From contig NZ_JAGDEL010000026.1 of the NCBI RefSeq assembly GCF_017497975.1, forward strand, positions 43,099 to 107,098: 64,000 nt of DNA. Reading direction: 5' to 3'. Made by a program: the position numbers and the translations under genes. Source of the stretch: Metabacillus bambusae. GTDB taxonomy: Bacteria > Bacillota > Bacilli > Bacillales > Bacillaceae. Positions 8,669 through 18,757 of the stretch are shown here, piece after piece (positions within the stretch are counted from its first letter, which is position 1; each line of letters begins with the position of its first letter). The notes under the pieces are model-generated. The model was not told where the DNA came from. It saw only the letters and a program-made list of their open reading frames with translations, and ran no database searches.

Positions 8669-9970
8669 TTGAAAATTCATATTGTTCAAAAGGGAGACAC
8701 TCTTTGGAAGATTGCTAAGAAATATGGGGTTGATTTCGAACAATTAAAAGGGATGAACACACAATTAAGCAATCCGGATTTAATTATGCCAGGAATGAAA
8801 ATAAAAGTACCTTCTGGAAATGTTGCGGTCAAAAAAGAAGCACCAATAAAGAAAGAAATGCCAATAGCTGAACACCCATTTGCAAAAGAAAAACCAAAAG
8901 AGGTTTTAGGTGTAGAGGATACAGCACCGAAGGAACCAATTACAGAAAAACCTTCAAAACCTTATATACCACCTGTACCTAATGTTCAGCATCCGGTATA
9001 TACTGGGGTGGATATGAATAATTATTATACGGTGAATATGGCAATGATGCCACAAATGGCGAACCCACAGCTACCGCCAAAACCGGAAAATGTTTTGCCA
9101 GACATTACAAAAGATGTAGAGGATATGTATAAGGTACCTGCAAAAGAACAGCCATATTACGAATCACCGGCACAACAAGAGGAGGCTTCAAAAGATATGG
9201 CAAATATGCCAAATGTACCAAATATGCCAATGCCTGGGTTTACATCACCAGCGATGCACCAACCGCAATATTTAGCTCCGCAACACATGGTACCTGTTTC
9301 ACCTGTATTACCTGGGTACGGATTCTGTCCACCGATGATGCCCTATCAGCCGATGGCGATGCCTTATGGTTATGGACCAGCAATGCCAAATCAGCCATAC
9401 CCTACTGCAGTAAGCCCTGCTGAATATGATAACGATGATGATGAAAATGGAGCACATTCACCAAATATGCCTTACCCACAGGCAGTTGCTCCAGCACATT
9501 ACGGACCAGGATTCCCAGTTAATCCATATGCAGGTGTTCCAGTGTCTCCAGTATTACCTGGATACGGATTTAATCCAAATCAAGTTTTAGGTGCGTATGG
9601 TGAAGCACCAGATGATGATGATTTTGATTATGATAACCAAGCACATTCACCAAATATGCCCTATCCACAGGCAGTTGCCCCAGCCTATACACAAAATGAT
9701 TGTGGTTGTGGAGGAGCAGCACCTTATGTAAATCCTTATCAAGGTTATCCATATCAACAAGGTGTTAATTATGGCTATCCAATGCAACAACAATTTGGTG
9801 GTTATCCGATGCAACAACAACAATTTGGTGGTTATCCAACACAACAGCCGTTTGTTGCCCCGCAAGGCTACAATTCTTATGGTTTCAATCCTGGACAGAT
9901 GCAAATGGCGCCAGGTAGTCAAATGTTTGATATGCCTAATTATGATGATCGAGAAGATGACGAGGATTAA
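8669..9970 (+). CDS. safA: Spore coat assembly protein SafA
   Basis: SafA is a morphogenetic protein that organises inner spore coat and cortex attachment with SpoVID. 433 residues: an N-terminal LysM peptidoglycan-binding domain (residues 1-50, IVQKGDTLWKIAKKYG), a lysine/proline-rich linker, then a low-complexity Pro/Tyr/Met/Gln region with two copies each of VPVSPVLPGYGF and HSPNMPYPQAVAPA, and a Gln-rich tail with YPMQQQ repeats. The TTG start has AGGAGG six bases upstream and matches the family N-terminus; an upstream in-frame extension is not supported. Internal methionines could give a short form as known in B. subtilis. Confidence 0.93.
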   Translation: MKIHIVQKGDTLWKIAKKYGVDFEQLKGMNTQLSNPDLIMPGMKIKVPSGNVAVKKEAPIKKEMPIAEHPFAKEKPKEVLGVEDTAPKEPITEKPSKPYIPPVPNVQHPVYTGVDMNNYYTVNMAMMPQMANPQLPPKPENVLPDITKDVEDMYKVPAKEQPYYESPAQQEEASKDMANMPNVPNMPMPGFTSPAMHQPQYLAPQHMVPVSPVLPGYGFCPPMMPYQPMAMPYGYGPAMPNQPYPTAVSPAEYDNDDDENGAHSPNMPYPQAVAPAHYGPGFPVNPYAGVPVSPVLPGYGFNPNQVLGAYGEAPDDDDFDYDNQAHSPNMPYPQAVAPAYTQNDCGCGGAAPYVNPYQGYPYQQGVNYGYPMQQQFGGYPMQQQQFGGYPTQQPFVAPQGYNSYGFNPGQMQMAPGSQMFDMPNYDDREDDED

Positions 9971-9982
9971 TATGCAAAACAT

Positions 9983-10015
9983 AGCAGAGGTGACATTTCC
10001 TCTGCTTTATATTTT
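9983..10015 (+). terminator. Probable weak terminator after safA
   Basis: The 8-bp arms AGCAGAGG and CCTCTGCT are followed by TTATATTTTT. The tail is interrupted, so termination may be partial, with some read-through to coxA. Confidence 0.5.
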
Positions 10016-10197
10016 TATAATATTTACTTTGCTCACTTTCTTTATGTAATTATCGGAAAAATCTTTAGAAAAAAATTGACCAATATTTAAAGGTGTTACC
10101 GTTAACTAACAGATTGTTATCCCTCCCTATGGTGCAAGCTATTTAATGAGCAAATGTTATTGCTCTTTTTGAAAGTACCTACAGGGGGGTTTTTGTA

Positions 10198-10947
10198 TTG
10201 AATAAAGGTAAAAAAGCTTCAGCGTTTACAGCTATCGCGCTTTTAACAACAGGTTTGACAGCTTGTAATGGGGATGAAGGCGCATTAGATACGAGGTATA
10301 ATGATAACGCGCAACCTATGGGTTACTATTCAAATGAAAATGCAAACGTAGATAATGAAGGTCCTGTTACAGAAATGATGGACGGAATGAACAATGAAGA
10401 TAATTATTTCCGTAAAGTCAATAATAAAAACAATAATCAAAATATGAGTAATCCTACAGTACCACTTGGTGATCGTGATGATGGTTTAGTGAGAGATAAT
10501 CGCTTTAGCCGTAGTGATGCAAATTATCATGGACACTTACAAAATGTAGGTAACATTGATAATAATAATAACAGAATGAATATCACTAACAACAATAACC
10601 GTGATGATAATGAGATATCTCGAAAAGTTAGAACATCAGTTGAAAAAATGAACAATGTCGACAATGCTCGTGTATTGGTAACAGAGGAAAATGTTTTAGT
10701 TGCAGTTGATACTACTGACAACAATGATGCTTCCTTAAAAGATAAAATTTCGAATAACGTACGTAAAATGTCTAATGGTAGAAATGTCCAAGTAGTAACC
10801 GATGAAGGAACATTTACACGTGTTCGTAACATTGACAATGATATCCAAAATGGTGTTGATCGAAAAACAATTGACGCCGACATCAATAATTTGATGGATG
10901 ATCTCGGAGATGCAATTCAACGTCCATTTAATGGTGATCGTGACTAA
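10198..10947 (+). CDS. coxA: Sporulation lipoprotein CoxA (YhcN/YlaJ family)
   Basis: A cortex-associated spore lipoprotein. 249 residues with a lipoprotein signal peptide ending in the lipobox LTAC (Cys about 23), an Asn/Asp-rich middle (residues 40-140), then a YhcN/YlaJ-type domain from about 140 (RKVRTSVEKMNNVDNARVLV) and VQVVTDEGTF. It starts at TTG after a G-rich ribosome-binding site. Its place after safA matches B. subtilis. The asparagine runs make the middle poorly alignable; the family call rests on the signal peptide, the C-terminal half and synteny. Confidence 0.85.
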   Translation: MNKGKKASAFTAIALLTTGLTACNGDEGALDTRYNDNAQPMGYYSNENANVDNEGPVTEMMDGMNNEDNYFRKVNNKNNNQNMSNPTVPLGDRDDGLVRDNRFSRSDANYHGHLQNVGNIDNNNNRMNITNNNNRDDNEISRKVRTSVEKMNNVDNARVLVTEENVLVAVDTTDNNDASLKDKISNNVRKMSNGRNVQVVTDEGTFTRVRNIDNDIQNGVDRKTIDADINNLMDDLGDAIQRPFNGDRD

Positions 10948-10949
10948 AG

Positions 10950-10977
10950 AAGCTAGGGGTGGTTCCCCTTGCTTTTT
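10950..10977 (+). terminator. Terminator after coxA
   Basis: AAGCTAGGGG pairs with CCCCTTGCTT (one mismatch), followed by TTTT. It begins three bases after the coxA stop. Confidence 0.75.
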
Positions 10978-10987
10978 AGTCGTTTAC

Positions 10988-11152
10988 CAGGAAATCATAA
11001 AATTCTTGAACTGTGGATAAGCGCACCACATCCAGCTCCAGCGCCTAGCCCTCGAGGTCATAAGCTAATTTAGAATTGAAGGCAAAGAACGCCTTCTATT
11101 CTAAATCATCTTATTTGCCTTAGGATGATCAAGGCGCTTGCGCTTTTGTTCT
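10988..11152 (+). repeat. Dispersed repeat family 2, subtype a (copy 1)
   Basis: Shares GGAAATNATAAAATTCT, CTGTGGATAAGC, CATCCAGCTCCAGCGCCTAG, CGTCTTATTTGCC-like and GATCAAGGCGCTTGCGCTTTTGTTC blocks with copies at 54.6 and 60.8 kb. The outer GCGCCT and AGGCGC are complementary, and the middle forms a hairpin (TTTAGAATTGAAGGC with GCCTTCTATTCTAAA). Confidence 0.8.
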
Positions 11153-11208
11153 TTGTATTATTATGAAATGTGATATGATATAGAAAATAGTAGTTGTAGG
11201 TGATATTT

Positions 11209-11397
11209 ATGGAAGACATCAAACCAAAACGAGAAACTAAAGGTATAGATACCTCTATAGTTTATGATTTTAAACAATACCCAGACGAAATTAGTGGTCG
11301 ATGTGATAATTGCGGAAACACATTATTTAAGAGCTCTGTTAAGGATTTCATCTTTCTTAGAGAATGTAGTGAATGTGGTATGAAGAAAAGTATCTGA
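11209..11397 (+). CDS. Small zinc-ribbon-like protein of unknown function
   Basis: A 62-residue protein with two CxxC motifs (CDNC at about 33-36 and CSEC at about 53-56), a rubredoxin/zinc-ribbon arrangement likely to bind one Zn2+. The N-terminus is Lys/Glu-rich. ATG at 11209 has an AGGTGAT site at normal distance; an upstream GTG overlaps that site and is unlikely. A single gene between a repeat and a terminator. I do not recognise a named family; small zinc ribbons of this size may bind nucleic acid or partners, but nothing here tells which. Confidence 0.7.
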   Translation: MEDIKPKRETKGIDTSIVYDFKQYPDEISGRCDNCGNTLFKSSVKDFIFLRECSECGMKKSI

Positions 11398-11422
11398 AAA
11401 CTACTCAATAAACCTATTCTAA

Positions 11423-11467
11423 AAAAGTCACTCAGGTAAAGGGATATAAGAGAACTGAGTGACTTTT
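11423..11467. terminator. Bidirectional terminator
   Basis: The 13-bp perfect arms AAAAGTCACTCAG and CTGAGTGACTTTT lie between the convergent zinc-ribbon gene and the two-TM protein gene. Confidence 0.85.
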
Positions 11468-11479
11468 AATAGTATGAAA

Positions 11480-11665
11480 CTATTTATTAAATAAATATCT
11501 TACGCCTTTATAAATGAGGACTAATGAGAAAACTAAAACTGTTAGTACACCCACCACTGTTGTAAATGGTGCCAAACTTGCTAAAAATGTACCAGCTAAA
11601 GGAACTTCAATTAAAGCAAAGCCTGATAAAATAGCAGCTAAAAATAAGAAAATCCAGCTATTCAT
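11480..11665 (-). CDS. Small two-TM membrane protein, unknown function
   Basis: A 61-residue, very hydrophobic protein with two predicted transmembrane helices (about 3-18 and 28-52) and a short basic end (YKGVRYLFNK). The start is the ATG at 11665, preceded by AAAGGAGGGG at good spacing; the longer open frame upstream has no ribosome-binding site. It lies between the zinc-ribbon gene and the cold-shock gene, and ends at the bidirectional terminator. No family is recognised. Confidence 0.65.
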   Translation of the reverse strand: MNSWIFLFLAAILSGFALIEVPLAGTFLASLAPFTTVVGVLTVLVFSLVLIYKGVRYLFNK

Positions 11666-12039
11666 TGTAACCCCTCCTTTTACTAACAATATATGTCCTA
11701 AAAGGAATGTAAGTTTAATGAAGTAGCCTATAATAAAAAAATAATTCAAGTGAAGATTTCCCTTGAAATAAATTTCAATCATTTACCAGCGATTTGATTT
11801 GATCAACTGTAACTTCTTTCTTGACTACTACTAAAAAAGTCATCCTCCACCGTAAAAAAAATGAGGGTAATTGATTCTATACAATTTTGCATTAAAAAAG
11901 TCCACATTTGTTCACACCTTAACCTTATTTTCAACTAAAAGAAGTTTTTTTCACTTCGTTTTATTGAACATAATAAATACAAAACAATGACAATTGTAGC
12001 GTAATATGGAATATATTAATTATTTTTGTTAAAAATTTA
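11666..12039. other. Non-coding AT-rich gap
   Basis: I see no gene here. A 22-codon minus-strand frame (11775-11843) has its GGAGG touching the ATG and is not accepted. It presumably holds the promoter of the two-TM protein gene. Confidence 0.5.
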
Positions 12040-12080
12040 TGCACAAAAAAAGGACTTCGTTTGAAGTCCTTTTTTGTGCA
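12040..12080 (-). terminator. Terminator of the cold-shock gene
   Basis: A near-perfect hairpin of about 19 bp (TGCACAAAAAAAGGACTTC with GAAGTCCTTTTTTGTGCA) with the T-rich 3' arm on either strand. It lies just after the csp stop on the minus strand. Confidence 0.85.
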
Positions 12081-12090
12081 TAAAAGTTAA

Positions 12091-12291
12091 TTACGCTTTG
12101 TTAACGTTAACTGCTTGAAGTCCACGTTGACCTTGCTCAGTTTCGAAAGTCACTTTTTGACCTTCTTCTAAAGTTTTAAATCCTTCGCCTTGGATAGCTG
12201 AGAAATGTACGAATACGTCGTCTCCACCTTCGATTTCGATGAATCCGAAGCCTTTTTCTGCATTAAACCATTTTACTGTACCTTGTTGCAT
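12091..12291 (-). CDS. Cold-shock protein, CspB/CspD type
   Basis: A 66-residue single OB-fold RNA chaperone that binds single-stranded nucleic acid. RNP1 (KGFGFIE) and RNP2 (VFVHFSAI) are intact. GGGAGG lies 9 bases from the ATG. It is monocistronic and opposite in direction to bofC. Which of the several Bacillus csp paralogues it is cannot be settled from sequence alone, so no symbol is given. Confidence 0.95.
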   Translation of the reverse strand: MQQGTVKWFNAEKGFGFIEIEGGDDVFVHFSAIQGEGFKTLEEGQKVTFETEQGQRGLQAVNVNKA

Positions 12292-12652
12292 GTTTGTTGC
12301 CTCCCGTGTGGATATTCCACGATTTATTACTATCCTTGCTCAATTAGATATCAAAGGCGAAAAGTTTAAACACTTATTCTTTCCTTACAGACCGAACAAA
12401 AATAATTCTCCTTAATATTAACAGAGTATCCCTCGAATAGCAAATAGGGAATAATTGTTTTAAAAAATTTTTTTAAAAAATAGTTGAAATATTCTATGGT
12501 TAAAACTTCTATAATTGGTCACAATATTATCGAAACAGTAATTGTTAAGATGTGTTGAAATAATAAACAACTCTCATATATAGAAGAAGTATTTTTTTTC
12601 AATTCTGATTAGTTGACGTTCAATGTAATGATTGTACGAATTTAAATAAACG
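12292..12652. other. Divergent csp/bofC intergenic region, probable long csp 5' UTR
   Basis: A 361-nt gap between divergent genes with no supported gene. A small hairpin (GTGGA, TAT, TCCAC at 12308-12320) lies just upstream of the csp ribosome-binding site on the minus strand. Long leaders are usual for csp genes, but I cannot define the promoter. I found no convincing forespore promoter for bofC. Confidence 0.4.
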
Positions 12653-12663
12653 AGGTGAGATCG

Positions 12664-13197
12664 ATGAGAAAGTTTCATCCAAGTCGCATCGTTACCGTTT
12701 GTTGTATAATTGCAGTAATCTTAAGTATAACCATAGCAAACGGTAATCAAGATAGTATTAAAGCAGAAGAAAAAATGGTTCAAGGTCCTTTAACTGTAAA
12801 AGTAGTTTTACAGCGAGTATATCTTGATGGAGAGTTAAGTGAAGAGGTAACAAATGAAACAATTCTTTCGATGGAAGATTTTTGGGCTGCCTATGATAGC
12901 TGGCAGTTAATTGATCAAAATGAAGAGAGAGTTGTTTTTCAAAAAATTATAGATGATATTTCTCCTCTATTAAAAACAAACGGCTATTTCGGAATTGATG
13001 GTAATGGTACGTTATCGATCTTTAATGGCAAGCCTGAGACGAATGAAGTCATTCAATCCTTCTTTCAAATTGATGTGAAAAAGCTGGAAAGTCGGAAGCA
13101 TGATGAATTAATTCAAGGAATTAGAATACAATCGAGAGACCAATATTTAGAGGTCTTAAAAACTCTTGAAACATATTCAAAATCAGAGAAGAAATAA
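12664..13197 (+). CDS. bofC: Forespore regulator BofC
   Basis: BofC is made in the forespore and restrains SpoIVB signalling, so it times pro-sigma-K processing. 177 residues: an N-terminal signal/anchor segment (about 8-28) and the extracytoplasmic BofC domain (LTVKVVLQRVYLDGELSEE and a C-terminal half around FFQIDVKKLES). ATG at 12664 has AGGTGA five bases away; the GTG at 12655 overlaps that site. It lies upstream of ruvA as in B. subtilis, but a terminator and a repeat separate them. Confidence 0.88.
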   Translation: MRKFHPSRIVTVCCIIAVILSITIANGNQDSIKAEEKMVQGPLTVKVVLQRVYLDGELSEEVTNETILSMEDFWAAYDSWQLIDQNEERVVFQKIIDDISPLLKTNGYFGIDGNGTLSIFNGKPETNEVIQSFFQIDVKKLESRKHDELIQGIRIQSRDQYLEVLKTLETYSKSEKK

Positions 13198-13201
13198 GAA
13201 T

Positions 13202-13243
13202 AGCTAACTTAAAAGGTGAAAATCTTTTGGGTTAGCTTTTTTT
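13202..13243 (+). terminator. Terminator after bofC
   Basis: AGCTAACTTAAAAGG pairs imperfectly with CTTTTGGGTTAGCT, followed by seven T. Confidence 0.8.
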
Positions 13244-13277
13244 ACGGGATAAGAAAGTATAACGTATTTGTACTTCG

Positions 13278-13405
13278 TTTTAGTGTCTAGCTCCAGCACC
13301 TAGACCCTCTTAGGTCTAAGCCACTCAGGTATTGAAGACAAAGAACGTCTACTATTCCTGAGCGTCTTATGCCTATCGGGTCTGATCAAGGCGCTTCCGC
13401 TTTCC
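13278..13405 (+). repeat. Dispersed repeat family 2, subtype b (copy 2)
   Basis: Begins TTTTAGTGTCTAGCTCCAGC and ends GATCAAGGCGCTTCCGCTTT, the same ends as the copy at 35.1 kb. The inner hairpin is ACTCAGGTATTGAAGAC with GTCTACTATTCCTGAG (imperfect). It fills most of the bofC-ruvA gap. Confidence 0.8.
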
Positions 13406-13513
13406 ATAATAAGAAATCATTATTATCAGAAAAATACCTAATACAAAATTTTAATGGTAAAATAGATTTTAAGAACAATTGTACGTATTTAGATACATTG
13501 TAGTCAAAATCCC

Positions 13514-13542
13514 TTCTGATTAACCGCTTTTTTTGATACAAT
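13514..13542 (+). promoter_or_regulatory. Possible sigma-A promoter for ruvA
   Basis: TGATACAAT is an extended -10 element (13534-13542), with a weak TTCTGA 17 nt upstream of the hexamer. It lies 31 nt before the ruvA start. Confidence 0.4.
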
Positions 13543-13572
13543 GGGTTACAGTCGCAAAAGAGGTGAATATCG

Positions 13573-14181
13573 TTGATAGAATTTATTAAAGGGTATGTGG
13601 ACGATGTGACGCCAGAGTATATTGTCATAGATCATCGTGGTTTAGGATATCAAATCCATACACCAAATCCGTTTAGTTATAGGAAAAGCCAACAAGAAGA
13701 AATCATTATCTATACATATCAGCATGTACGTGAAGATATATTAGCTTTATACGGCTTTCAATCGAGAGAAGAAAAAGCATTATTTATGAAGCTGCTCAAT
13801 GTAACTGGAATAGGGCCTAAGGGGGCATTAGCTATCCTTGCTTCAGGTAATCCCTCACAGGTAATTGAGGCAATTGAAAATGAAAATGATACATTCCTAG
13901 TAAAGTTTCCAGGGGTAGGTAAAAAGACGGCACGGCAAATTATCTTAGATTTAAAAGGTAAATTAGGCGATGTTGCTGCTTTGTATGCACCAGATTTATT
14001 TACACATGAAGAAATTTCAGAAAAGCATACTGCAAATCATGCCTTGAATGAGGCAATTGAGGCATTGAAAGTACTAGGTTATGCAGAACGTGAAATTAAA
14101 AAAGTTGCTCCTTCTCTTGCAGAAGAAAGTTTAACTACAGATCAATATGTAAAAAAAGCATTGCAAAAGCTATTGAAGTAA
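13573..14181 (+). CDS. ruvA: Holliday junction DNA helicase subunit RuvA
   Basis: RuvA binds four-way junctions and recruits the RuvB motor for branch migration. 202 residues: N-terminal OB domain (1-65), helix-hairpin-helix pair ([14 protein letters not shown] and [16 protein letters not shown], about 75-130) and a C-terminal RuvB-contacting domain after a flexible linker. TTG start with AGGTGA about seven bases upstream. The ruvB ribosome-binding site overlaps the ruvA end. Confidence 0.96.
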   Translation: MIEFIKGYVDDVTPEYIVIDHRGLGYQIHTPNPFSYRKSQQEEIIIYTYQHVREDILALYGFQSREEKALFMKLLNVTGIGPKGALAILASGNPSQVIEAIENENDTFLVKFPGVGKKTARQIILDLKGKLGDVAALYAPDLFTHEEISEKHTANHALNEAIEALKVLGYAEREIKKVAPSLAEESLTTDQYVKKALQKLLK

Positions 14182-14191
14182 GGTGATAAAC

Positions 14192-15196
14192 ATGGATGAA
14201 CGCCTTGTATCAAATGAAGCAGATTCACAGGAATCGTATATTGAGCAAAGCTTAAGGCCCCAGAACTTAGGACAATACATTGGACAGGATAAAGTAAAAG
14301 AAAATTTGAAGGTGTTTATAGAAGCAGCAAAAATGCGAAGCGAAACATTGGATCATGTTCTTTTATATGGTCCTCCAGGCTTGGGTAAAACAACATTAGC
14401 AACGATTATTGCAAATGAAATGGGTGTAAATATTCGTACAACTTCAGGACCTGCTATTGAAAGACCTGGTGATTTAGCAGCAGTTTTAACAGCACTTGAG
14501 CCTGGTGATGTATTGTTTATCGATGAAATTCATCGTTTGCATCGTTCAATAGAGGAAGTATTGTATCCAGCTATGGAGGATTTTTGCCTTGATATAGTCA
14601 TAGGTAAAGGCTCAACAGCAAGATCCGTTCGTTTAGATCTCCCTCCATTCACGCTAATTGGAGCAACAACAAGAGTTGGCTTGTTAACAGCTCCGCTTCG
14701 TGACCGTTTTGGAGTCTTGAGCAGATTAGAATATTATAATGAAAAACAGCTAGCACATATTATTGAACGTACAGCAGAAATATTAGAAGTTGGTATTGAA
14801 TATGATGGTGCAATCGAAATGGCTAGAAGATCTCGTGGTACACCAAGAATTGCAAATCGCTTGCTAAGAAGAGTAAGAGATTTTGCTCAGGTTATGGGAG
14901 TAGAGACAATAACAACTGAATTAGCTGTAGACGCATTAGAGAGGCTTCAAGTAGATAAATTAGGATTAGATCATATTGATCATAAGCTTCTCCTTGGAAT
15001 TATTGAAAAATTCCGAGGAGGACCGGTTGGAATTGATACAATTTCGGCTACAATAGGAGAAGAGTCACATACAATTGAAGATGTATATGAGCCATATTTA
15101 CTGCAAATTGGATTTCTTCAACGAACTCCAAGAGGAAGAATTGTAACAGATCTTGTATATCGTCATTTTCAAATGGAGGTTCCAAACATTGACTGA
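14192..15196 (+). CDS. ruvB: Holliday junction DNA helicase RuvB
   Basis: A AAA+ ring ATPase that drives branch migration with RuvA. 334 residues, the family length, when started at the ATG at 14192 (AAGGTGAT upstream). Walker [12 protein letters not shown], Walker [11 protein letters not shown], sensor I ATTR and the C-terminal winged helix ([10 protein letters not shown]) are visible. It sits ten bases after ruvA and overlaps the next small gene by 8 nt, so ruvA-ruvB-DUF2905 form one operon. Confidence 0.97.
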   Translation: MDERLVSNEADSQESYIEQSLRPQNLGQYIGQDKVKENLKVFIEAAKMRSETLDHVLLYGPPGLGKTTLATIIANEMGVNIRTTSGPAIERPGDLAAVLTALEPGDVLFIDEIHRLHRSIEEVLYPAMEDFCLDIVIGKGSTARSVRLDLPPFTLIGATTRVGLLTAPLRDRFGVLSRLEYYNEKQLAHIIERTAEILEVGIEYDGAIEMARRSRGTPRIANRLLRRVRDFAQVMGVETITTELAVDALERLQVDKLGLDHIDHKLLLGIIEKFRGGPVGIDTISATIGEESHTIEDVYEPYLLQIGFLQRTPRGRIVTDLVYRHFQMEVPNID

Positions 15197-15389
15197 GTTT
15201 CCTAAAGTATTAATGATAATCGGTGGTGTGCTTTTAATCATTGGGGTTTTTATGCAATTTATTGGGAAACTACCTGGAGATATTGTGTTTAAAAAAGGGA
15301 ATACAACTATATTTTTTCCCATTGTCACATGTATTGTCATTAGTATTGTTCTTTCTCTCATATTTTCGTTTTTAGGTCGATTTAAGTAA
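15189..15389 (+). CDS. DUF2905 small membrane protein
   Basis: A 66-residue protein with two transmembrane helices (about 6-23 and 42-62) around the signature [17 protein letters not shown], typical of DUF2905. Function unknown. TTG at 15189 is preceded by GGAGG nine bases away and lies inside the end of ruvB, implying translational coupling. It is commonly found next to ruvB or queA in Firmicutes. Confidence 0.82.
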   Translation: MTEFPKVLMIIGGVLLIIGVFMQFIGKLPGDIVFKKGNTTIFFPIVTCIVISIVLSLIFSFLGRFK

Positions 15390-15425
15390 AGTAAGTTAAG
15401 TGATTATAGAAAAAAGGTGAACGTT

Positions 15426-16454
15426 TTGAAGGTAGAATTATTTGATTTTCACCTTCCAGAAGAACTGATTGCACAGGTTCCTTTAAAGGAAAGGGATGCG
15501 TCTAGACTAATGGTTCTTCACAAGGAGACAGGTGAACTACAGCATGAGTCATTTAAGTCAGTTATTGATTATTTCCACTCTGGTGATTGTCTCGTATTAA
15601 ATAATACAAGAGTTATGCCAGCGAGGCTTTTTGGTATGAAAGAAGATACTGGTGCAAGTATTGAGATCTTGTTATTAAAACAGCAAGAAGCTGATGTATG
15701 GGAAACTTTAGTTAAACCAGCCAAACGGGTAAAAGAAGGCACAGTGATCACTTTTGGTTCAGGTATACTAAAGGCTACTTGTGTGGGAACAAGTGAGCAT
15801 GGTGGTCGATTACTACAATTTGATTATGATGGAATCTTTTATGAAGTTCTAGATTCACTTGGAGAAATGCCATTACCACCGTATATAAAGGAACAATTAG
15901 ATGATCGAGAAAGATACCAAACTGTTTTTTCTCGTGAAATTGGATCTGCTGCCGCACCAACTGCAGGATTACACTTTACAGAAGAAATTCTTGATCAACT
16001 TAAAGAAAAAGGGGTTCATATCGCGTTTATTACTCTACATGTGGGGTTAGGTACATTTCGGCCAGTTAGTGCTGAGACAGTAGAAGAACATGATATGCAT
16101 GCTGAATTTTATCAAGTAACAGAGGGTACGGCTTCTCTTTTGAATGAAGTACGTTCAAGAGGTGGTCGAATTATCTCAGTGGGGACAACCTCGACTAGAA
16201 CACTTGAGACGATTGCGTCCAAGAATGAAGGGCAATATGTATCAGAAAGCGGCTGGACCAATATTTTTATTTATCCTGGTTATGAATTTAAAGGTATTGA
16301 TGGTATGATCACAAACTTCCATCTGCCTAAATCTTCTTTAATTATGCTCGTTAGTGCTCTAGCATCAAGAGAATATGTGATGAACGCATACGCAGCAGCT
16401 GTTAAGGAAAAGTATCGATTTTTTAGCTTTGGAGATGCGATGCTTATTATCTAG
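15426..16454 (+). CDS. queA: S-adenosylmethionine:tRNA ribosyltransferase-isomerase QueA
   Basis: It transfers and isomerises the ribose of SAM onto preQ1-modified tRNA, giving epoxyqueuosine. 342 residues. Motifs: [20 protein letters not shown] at the N-terminus, [25 protein letters not shown] and the C-terminal [16 protein letters not shown]. The TTG start has AGGTGA five bases upstream and matches B. subtilis; a GTG nine bases earlier overlaps the site. Tgt, the preceding step of the pathway, is encoded next. Confidence 0.95.
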   Translation: MKVELFDFHLPEELIAQVPLKERDASRLMVLHKETGELQHESFKSVIDYFHSGDCLVLNNTRVMPARLFGMKEDTGASIEILLLKQQEADVWETLVKPAKRVKEGTVITFGSGILKATCVGTSEHGGRLLQFDYDGIFYEVLDSLGEMPLPPYIKEQLDDRERYQTVFSREIGSAAAPTAGLHFTEEILDQLKEKGVHIAFITLHVGLGTFRPVSAETVEEHDMHAEFYQVTEGTASLLNEVRSRGGRIISVGTTSTRTLETIASKNEGQYVSESGWTNIFIYPGYEFKGIDGMITNFHLPKSSLIMLVSALASREYVMNAYAAAVKEKYRFFSFGDAMLII

Positions 16455-16483
16455 ATAGATAAGAAAAGGTTGGAAAATAATAT

Positions 16484-16590
16484 TGTGTCTAGCTTCAACG
16501 CCAAACTATTCATGAATTGATGATAAAGAATACCTTATCTTCATAAAAGTTTTAGTTTCACTAGGCTTTAGCGAGGCACTTCCGCATTTC
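16484..16590 (+). repeat. Dispersed repeat family 2, decayed copy (copy 3)
   Basis: TTGTGTCTAGCTTCAACGCC at the left and GCGAGGCACTTCCGCATTTC at the right match subtype b. The centre is diverged. It lies between queA and tgt, just before the tgt ribosome-binding site. Confidence 0.65.
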
Positions 16591-16596
16591 ATTTAA

Positions 16597-17754
<1,158 letters not shown>

Positions 17755-17779
17755 TACATGCTTGAAAGGGGTGAAAATA

Positions 17780-18040
17780 ATGGAAATGTTAGGAACTGTA
17801 TTACCTTTAGTACTTATGTTTGCTATTTTTTATTTCTTGTTGATTCGTCCGCAGCAAAAGCAACAAAAAGCGGTACGTGAAATGCAGAACAGCTTACAAA
17901 AGGGTGATAAAATAGTAACGATTGGTGGCCTACATGGTATTTTAGATTCAATCGACGAAAACAAGATTATTGTTAAAGTTGGTGACGGGACTCGTCTAAC
18001 GTTTGATCGTAAATCAATTCGTGATGTTGTTAAAGACTAA
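17780..18040 (+). CDS. yajC: Preprotein translocase subunit YajC (YrbF)
   Basis: An 86-residue single-span accessory subunit of the Sec translocase. An N-terminal transmembrane helix (about 5-23) is followed by the family signature RPQQKQQK and GDKIVTIGGLHG. The ATG at 17780 has GGGGTG upstream; the upstream frame shares coding sequence with the end of tgt and is not real. Works with SecDF, encoded near 23 kb. Confidence 0.94.
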   Translation: MEMLGTVLPLVLMFAIFYFLLIRPQQKQQKAVREMQNSLQKGDKIVTIGGLHGILDSIDENKIIVKVGDGTRLTFDRKSIRDVVKD

Positions 18041-18057
18041 AATGTACATAAGTGCAC

Positions 18058-18090
18058 AAAAAAACAGGGTTCAATTGGACCCTGTTTTTA
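18058..18090. terminator. Bidirectional terminator between yajC and yrzE
   Basis: AAAACAGGGTTC pairs with GGACCCTGTTTT around a short loop, with T-rich ends on both strands. It overlaps the yrzE stop. Confidence 0.8.
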
Positions 18091-18474
18091 TTTACTCGCT
18101 CTAGATGATGTCATATTGACTCCAAATACTCCCCCGAGCATTGCTACAACTAAAAAACCTCCGTGATACATTGTTTGTTCCATTGTAAAGATATGACCAT
18201 AGCCTAAAAATTGAAAAAGAAAAATAATTAAAGAGTAGAGGATAGCAGTCACTCCACCAATTAACCATCCCTTTTCCTGTCCTTTTCCTCCAGCTACAAA
18301 TCCTCCTATAAACATTGCTAAAACTGAAAGACCTAATAGTAACCATGCAATGGAAGATTCCGTTAGGCTTGTAAATTTTAAAAGCAAAGAAAATATTAAG
18401 CTAGTAGCTAAAGCGATAACAAAGATTGTGATAAGACCATAGAGAATTGCTTTTCCCCATTTTTTTGTTTCCAC
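18088..18474 (-). CDS. yrzE: TIGR04086 family membrane protein YrzE
   Basis: 128 residues with four predicted transmembrane helices (about 11-35, 41-63, 70-92 and 98-120), including GGFVAGGKGQEKGWLIGG in the middle, a glycine-rich turn typical of the family. Function unknown. GTG start with AAGGTGG eight bases upstream. It is convergent with yajC, as in B. subtilis. Confidence 0.82.
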   Translation of the reverse strand: METKKWGKAILYGLITIFVIALATSLIFSLLLKFTSLTESSIAWLLLGLSVLAMFIGGFVAGGKGQEKGWLIGGVTAILYSLIIFLFQFLGYGHIFTMEQTMYHGGFLVVAMLGGVFGVNMTSSRASK

Positions 18475-18620
18475 TTAGACTTCCACCTTTCCTTCTAAGT
18501 TCAAGCTTGTTTCTGCTCGTCTTAGTACAGAATATTCATAGAAGAAAAAAATAGAATACAAATATTTTTGTGGACTTGCATCATATGATGGTAAGAGGAA
18601 GTATATTTCTTGAGATATAG

Positions 18621-18742
18621 TTTTAGTGTCTAGCTATAGTGACTAACCCCTTGGCTCTACAGCACTCATAATAGAAGGGAAATACTTCTTCTATTCATGA
18701 TCGTTAATTTCCTGAGGACGAACAAGTCGCTTAAGCTTTTCA
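18621..18742 (+). repeat. Dispersed repeat family 2, diverged subtype b (copy 4)
   Basis: TTTTAGTGTCTAGCTATAGTG at the left end and ACAAGTCGCTTAAGCTTTTC at the right. The inner hairpin arms ATAGAAG and CTTCTAT are retained. It ends directly before the ribosome-binding site of the next gene. Confidence 0.65.
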
Positions 18743-18757
18743 TGTGGAAGGGGTTAA

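Noticed and set aside
11775..11843. 22-codon minus-strand ORF (MTFLVVVKK...)
   Set aside because: The GGAGG touches the ATG with no spacing, there is no alternative start, and no homologue is recognised.
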